Of a stretch of 64,000 nt of DNA, positions 61,201 through 64,000 are shown one piece after another. Each line of letters begins with the position of its first letter. The first letter of the stretch is position 1. The stretch spans positions 1,621,567-1,685,566 of the forward strand of contig JAJEKV010000065.1 in the NCBI GenBank assembly GCA_021234155.1. The letters run 5' to 3'. Both the position numbers and the translations under genes were made by a program. The notes beneath the pieces are model-generated. The model had not been told where the DNA came from. It saw only the letters and a list, made by a program, of their open reading frames with translations, and made no database searches. This DNA is from Isoetes taiwanensis. Lineage: Eukaryota > Streptophyta > Lycopodiopsida > Isoetales > Isoetaceae.

Positions 61201-62260
61201 CCACTGCCTAGCTAAGAGCATGTCACATGGGAAAGAGCCTGCAAACCTAATGAAATTTACAATAACCTAGAAACAGAAGATATTTAAATTGATGCTCTGG
61301 TATGATTTGGACAGTGGAAAAAAATATTATTTCTTCAATTCTTTTGACTTAGGCCAACAATAATGATAATTAGCCATGTTTATTAATGCTTTGCAAGGTA
61401 AAGAATGCAGAATTGAAGATGGGTTGCAAATATTGATGAGAATAAATCTTCAGTTACCTGAATTTCTTAGGATCCCCCTCTAGATTTGTACATACAACAG
61501 GTAGAACATTCTGCAATAAAGTCTCGTCGCCTCTCAGTGAACCATTACGCTATCCCAAGTGTCAGTTACTGATTTGAGTATTACCTGATAGACAAAGGAT
61601 AAAGCAATTACAGGAATACACTTTGAAATAGCTGCCACATTCATGTGGAGCAAGGAGTCGAGTCTCAGGCCACCTGCTGTGATGCCCTATTGAAGATCAA
61701 TGCAACAAAGGTTCTTCAAAAGAAATAACCAAACCTAACACATTTGCAAAAAAACAGAAAACAGCTTACCCCAAGCAGAATGAAGGAGCCAATAAGACCA
61801 ACTACGAGAACACTATTTACTATCCCAATTGCACATTGTCTGTAAGGACAAGTGCTCAACGAGTCCCATCTAACATTAAAATAAATAAGGGAAAAGGAGA
61901 TTCTAACTAAGTTTCTTACCTTCCAAAAAAACATAAACCTCCAAATGTTCCTATAAACAGAGCTGTAGCTGCCCACCTTCGTTCAAGTAATGTGATGTAA
62001 AAACATCTTTCCAATCACATAAATAGGATGCAAGATAAATAGGAAGAAAGACTTACAGTGGAACATTGGAGGCATTTGAAATGATGTCTGCTGATCGTGC
62101 AACATATGCCACAAGTAACGCATATTGAATGAAAAGATATGCTACACTGCCAAACCACATTTCGTTTGCTTAGCAAGATTGGACTTTAAAAATATAAATT
62201 TCATTTTAGAAAGACCTTTTCTCACCATGCAGATTGCACCCCCTTTATTCCCATTGACAC
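52293..62260 (-). CDS. Aromatic amino acid (Trp/Tyr) permease-family protein, multi-exon, N-terminus missing; last intron carries a LINE
   Basis: Exons, right to left: 62,226-62,260; 62,057-62,146 (FIQYALLVAYVARSADI); 61,920-61,976 (WAATALFIGTFGGLCFFG); 61,770-61,839 (AIGIVNSVLVVGLIGSF); 61,585-61,686 (SKCIPVIALSFVYQ); 61,458-61,510 (NVLPVVCTNLEGDPKKF); about 60,900-61,060 (FIPLIIFLTWDAIILGS, LRSSNGLIS); 60,613-60,834 (ETFSFLALSTSFIGVVLGLS, LKLPAGG, PPIVLALGFTGAYGG); 52,293-52,474 (LFGILAASMAWVLRYSD, ending VLHN then TAA). The first six exons join with matching phase. Hydrophobic segments and the words FVYQNV.P, LEGD, WDAIILG and FGIL..MAW fit the tryptophan/tyrosine permease family (PF03222), found in plants as probable plastid membrane carriers. 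Oddities: a one-base phase mismatch at the 61,458/61,060 junction, no clean donor near 60,890, and a frame change near 60,750. N-terminal exons would lie right of 62,260 but were not found. Confidence 0.75.
53188..55899 (+). pseudogene. LINE ORF1 (RNA-binding gag-like protein), frames broken
   Basis: It starts MATFSQKNKNPVIPK at 53,188. A folded domain is read at 53,495-54,082 (REVFNLTPYGCLWIESLSK ... FLKWNAHLPLNEFDKF), as in plant LINE ORF1 proteins. A zinc knuckle LCQTCKLRHHTSTKC (54,135-54,179; C-X2-C-X4-H-X4-C) follows. Then comes a long Ser/Pro/Asp-rich tail in two overlapping frames (54,284-55,294 and 55,291-55,899) that ends in a Lys-rich segment (KGKKAKEKAKKK, about 55,810-55,845). 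At least three frame changes and a stop after 54,082. Such proteins coat the LINE RNA. Confidence 0.75.
55958..58460 (+). pseudogene. LINE ORF2: endonuclease and reverse transcriptase, frames broken
   Basis: The start MKILGWNLG (55,958) is the typical opening of plant LINE ORF2, but a stop follows within ten codons. The endonuclease is read from about 56,086: NIYASTDSR, MAGDFNNTP (about 56,367-56,393) and SISDHQP (about 56,630-56,650), where GDFN and SDH carry catalytic residues. A long connector is open to 57,441. After a frame change the RT follows (57,516-58,178): WRPISLTNTTYKV, NQSAFLPNRFI, LDFSKAFDTVRWDF (motif A), GVRQGCPLAPYLF (motif B) and QYADDSF (motif C). ORF2 nicks the target and copies the RNA there. 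The family is L1/RTE-superfamily-like, L1 by domain order. Confidence 0.9.
58461..60538 (+). other. LINE 3' part: decayed C-terminal region and 3' untranslated region
   Basis: Short plus-strand stretches (58,203-58,457, 59,090-59,341, 59,715-59,903, 59,967-60,215) continue the LINE. Early ones fit the post-RT domain (KKLGNYGNRLFLWRGRTLI near 58,340). I could not prove an RNase H domain further on. From 60,220 the sequence is AT-rich and ends aattaatg just before the poly(A). Confidence 0.6.
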
Positions 62261-62653
62261 CTGCAAAGATAGCTTTATGAATCTACAGATGATTGATGTC
62301 TAATTAAGCTAATAAATAAAAGAAAAAGGAATTACAAAGTGGTAAAACAACAAGTAATGCAATGTTCATAGTTTTTTTCTGCTGATTGTGCTCTGGCATA
62401 AATAAATGCAAGAAAAAAGTATTTTACTCCATCAAAATGATGTGCAAAACATAATATATCATGCCCATAACGTGCCCGTCCATTCCAGTTTTGAGTTACA
62501 AGTTCGTTCAATTCCGGTAAAAAGAGATGGCGTCTACTTATGAATAGAACTATATTAATTATATTAACTTGCATCTTGAGTCTACATGCAAAACTCACTT
62601 ACAATGGCCTCTATGCATGGGACTCCTTTCCATAGAAATCATTGGGACTCCTT

Positions 62654-63060
62654 CCCAATGAACCTTACCTTTCCAACTTCTTTCAGCTTTTGAAGTGCTG
62701 GAATTGTTTCTGAAATAATCTGCAAAGGGTGGTGTCGGCATTAGCTACTCAATAAATTAAGATGAATTCTACTTCTCTGCATGAAATGACTGAGCATGCA
62801 GAGAAGTAACTCTATGTAAATATTGTCTTAAAATCCATGAGCTAACAGAATTTGTATAGGAAATACCAAATGCAATGCAATATGCAAGAACATCATCCTG
62901 ATGTCAATCTATGAAGACTAGATTGGTATAGGGTGAAATCACAACCCAATCCAATGAACCGAACTCAATGTCATGGCATTGAATAATGCCAATGTAGTCC
63001 ACATTCAATCTAGCCAAACTCTCATCCACACTTCTAACAACACATTCAAAGATTGAAATC
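62654..63060 (-). pseudogene. LGALDH: L-galactose dehydrogenase fragment
   Basis: Two exon pieces of the aldo/keto reductase-family enzyme that oxidises L-galactose in plant ascorbate synthesis. Piece 1 (62,946-63,041) reads VVRSVDESLARLNVDYI then CHDIEFGSLD, a stretch diagnostic for this enzyme; FDFN just upstream is in another frame. Piece 2 (62,654-62,719) reads ISETIPALQKLKEVGKVRF and then departs from the family (stop soon after). They are separated by 226 bases that fit an intron with a normal acceptor (TTTGCAG|ATT). The N-terminal catalytic Tyr region and everything after VRFIG are absent, so this is a fragment. It lies just upstream of the permease exons in the same orientation. Confidence 0.75.
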
Positions 63061-64000
63061 AAAGCTTCAAAGATAACGGCCGCATTTGGTAGATGAGAAT
63101 ATACTTCTCCCGTTGCACATCCAACGCCTTCAATGCCCTTCAACGCCACCGATCCAAAGGTCTCACAAGCTACCTTCGGACATGCATCCGAAACTTGACC
63201 ACGAGCAACCATTTGGCTATCGTGATCTAGTTCTTCTCAAACTATGGCGTCGCTTGTTACCCAGTTCCACACCGCCCGCCAGCGAGCATCGCCACCGCCA
63301 ATTTCTGAGTGGTCGAGCCGTTTTTAGCAGTCATGAAGATATACTAGGCATATCCTAAGATATACTGAATATGCCCACATACCCACATAAGCGAGGGTTT
63401 GCCCCCCTAGGGGCAACCCAAAAATCCGTAAAGGGCACAAAGGATCAACAGAAAGATGCCTTTGCAAGCCCATGTCCAGTTCTGTCGTCCAAAAAATAAA
63501 TGTTGTTGCAACATCCATTACCTTGGAAGATCTCTTCACCCAGAACTGTGGTTCTCATGAAAATCTTATGCTCCATGCAATTTTCGAAGCAGTCAGATAT
63601 GTTTTTTTCCTATCGCCTTATCCTTGCAAGCATCCAAAGACCGAATCGCCATTGCGGGCATCCAAAGGCGTAACTCAACTGCTTTTACCCTTTTCTTGCA
63701 CGGGTATTGATCAATGGATTTGCAACCGGCCCTCTGTGCTGCGGTAGATTTTTGGTTCCCTTGCAGACCAGTGTCAAGATGCTTCTCAAATTTTCCAATT
63801 TTTAGCCATGGCTGTCGATGTCCTTTAATCCTTGTAAAAGGAGTGCTGAATTTAGGCTCTCGTCTACCTAGCCGCCTCTGCATTTTCGATACCTTTGATC
63901 CAGGCCCTAGCATTACAACACCGTCCAAAATAATTGCTGAACCGGCTGAAGCCCTACCCAAAACCAACGTTTGGCCGAAAAGTTACTCTCTGCCGGATTT
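63061..64000. other. Right edge, unidentified
   Basis: No further exons of the permease or of L-galactose dehydrogenase could be read here on the minus strand. On the plus strand the last 160 bases give a coding-like stretch (FDTFDPGPSITT, then EPAEALPKTNVWPKSYSLPD) that resembles the start of a LINE ORF1 or gag-like protein running out of the window. This is a weak impression only. Confidence 0.3.

Noticed and set aside
62654-62719. Exon reading ISETIPALQKLKEVGK as an N-terminal permease exon
   Set aside because: It matches L-galactose dehydrogenase and continues in frame into its VRFIG word, so it was assigned to that fragment.

Overview
The window looks like nuclear DNA of a land plant with a large, repeat-rich genome. 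The reasons are spliced genes with ordinary GT..AG introns, a plastid-type aromatic amino acid permease gene, an L-galactose dehydrogenase fragment (plant vitamin C route), plant Ty3/gypsy retrotransposons including a Tat-like one, an L1-type LINE and tRNA-derived SINE-like units. The intron-bearing reverse transcriptase gene and the piggyBac-like pseudogene would fit a seed-free plant (fern, lycophyte, bryophyte) or a gymnosperm better than a typical flowering plant, but that is a guess. I see no bacterial or organellar genes, no CRISPR array and no clear tRNA or rRNA gene.

Layout. 1-11,100: two head-to-tail, heavily frameshifted polyprotein copies (A and B) of one Ty3/gypsy family, plus strand. 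11,100-15,575: GC-rich retroelement-like sequence that I could not identify, ending in an LTR-like TATA/U5 stretch. 15,580-17,980: broken, multi-exon piggyBac-like gene, minus strand. 18,110-27,510: an intron-containing reverse transcriptase gene with Penelope-like/rvt-like motifs, plus strand, flanked by long direct repeats, so that a full unit is followed by the start of a second one. 28,800-29,592: GA microsatellite and a 19-bp-unit minisatellite. 29,593-41,530: a complete but decayed Tat-like Ty3/gypsy element, minus strand, with 2.4-kb LTRs and an archaeal-type RNase H placed before the reverse transcriptase. 41,530-45,770: intergenic DNA with SINE-like units, a 1.3-kb retroposon with a 13-bp target duplication, and a short tandem repeat. 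47,850-50,090: one exon of a HAD/FCP1-like phosphatase and a decayed coiled-coil-like coding region, both minus. 52,293-62,260: permease gene, minus, whose last intron contains an 8-kb LINE inserted in the opposite orientation. 62,650-63,060: L-galactose dehydrogenase fragment, minus.

The main point of interest is the 18-27.5 kb reverse transcriptase unit. It has three predicted exons whose splice phases agree and an uncommon combination of RT motifs. It is also arranged as a partial tandem repeat, which is how Penelope-like elements acquire their pseudo-LTRs.

Caution: many frame breaks sit in repeats, and the two copies of the 18-kb repeat disagree mainly at CAG/CTG sites within one 550-bp block. 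Part of the apparent decay may therefore be base-calling or consensus error at methylated cytosines. All calls come from reading the sequence and hand translation; no database search was run.
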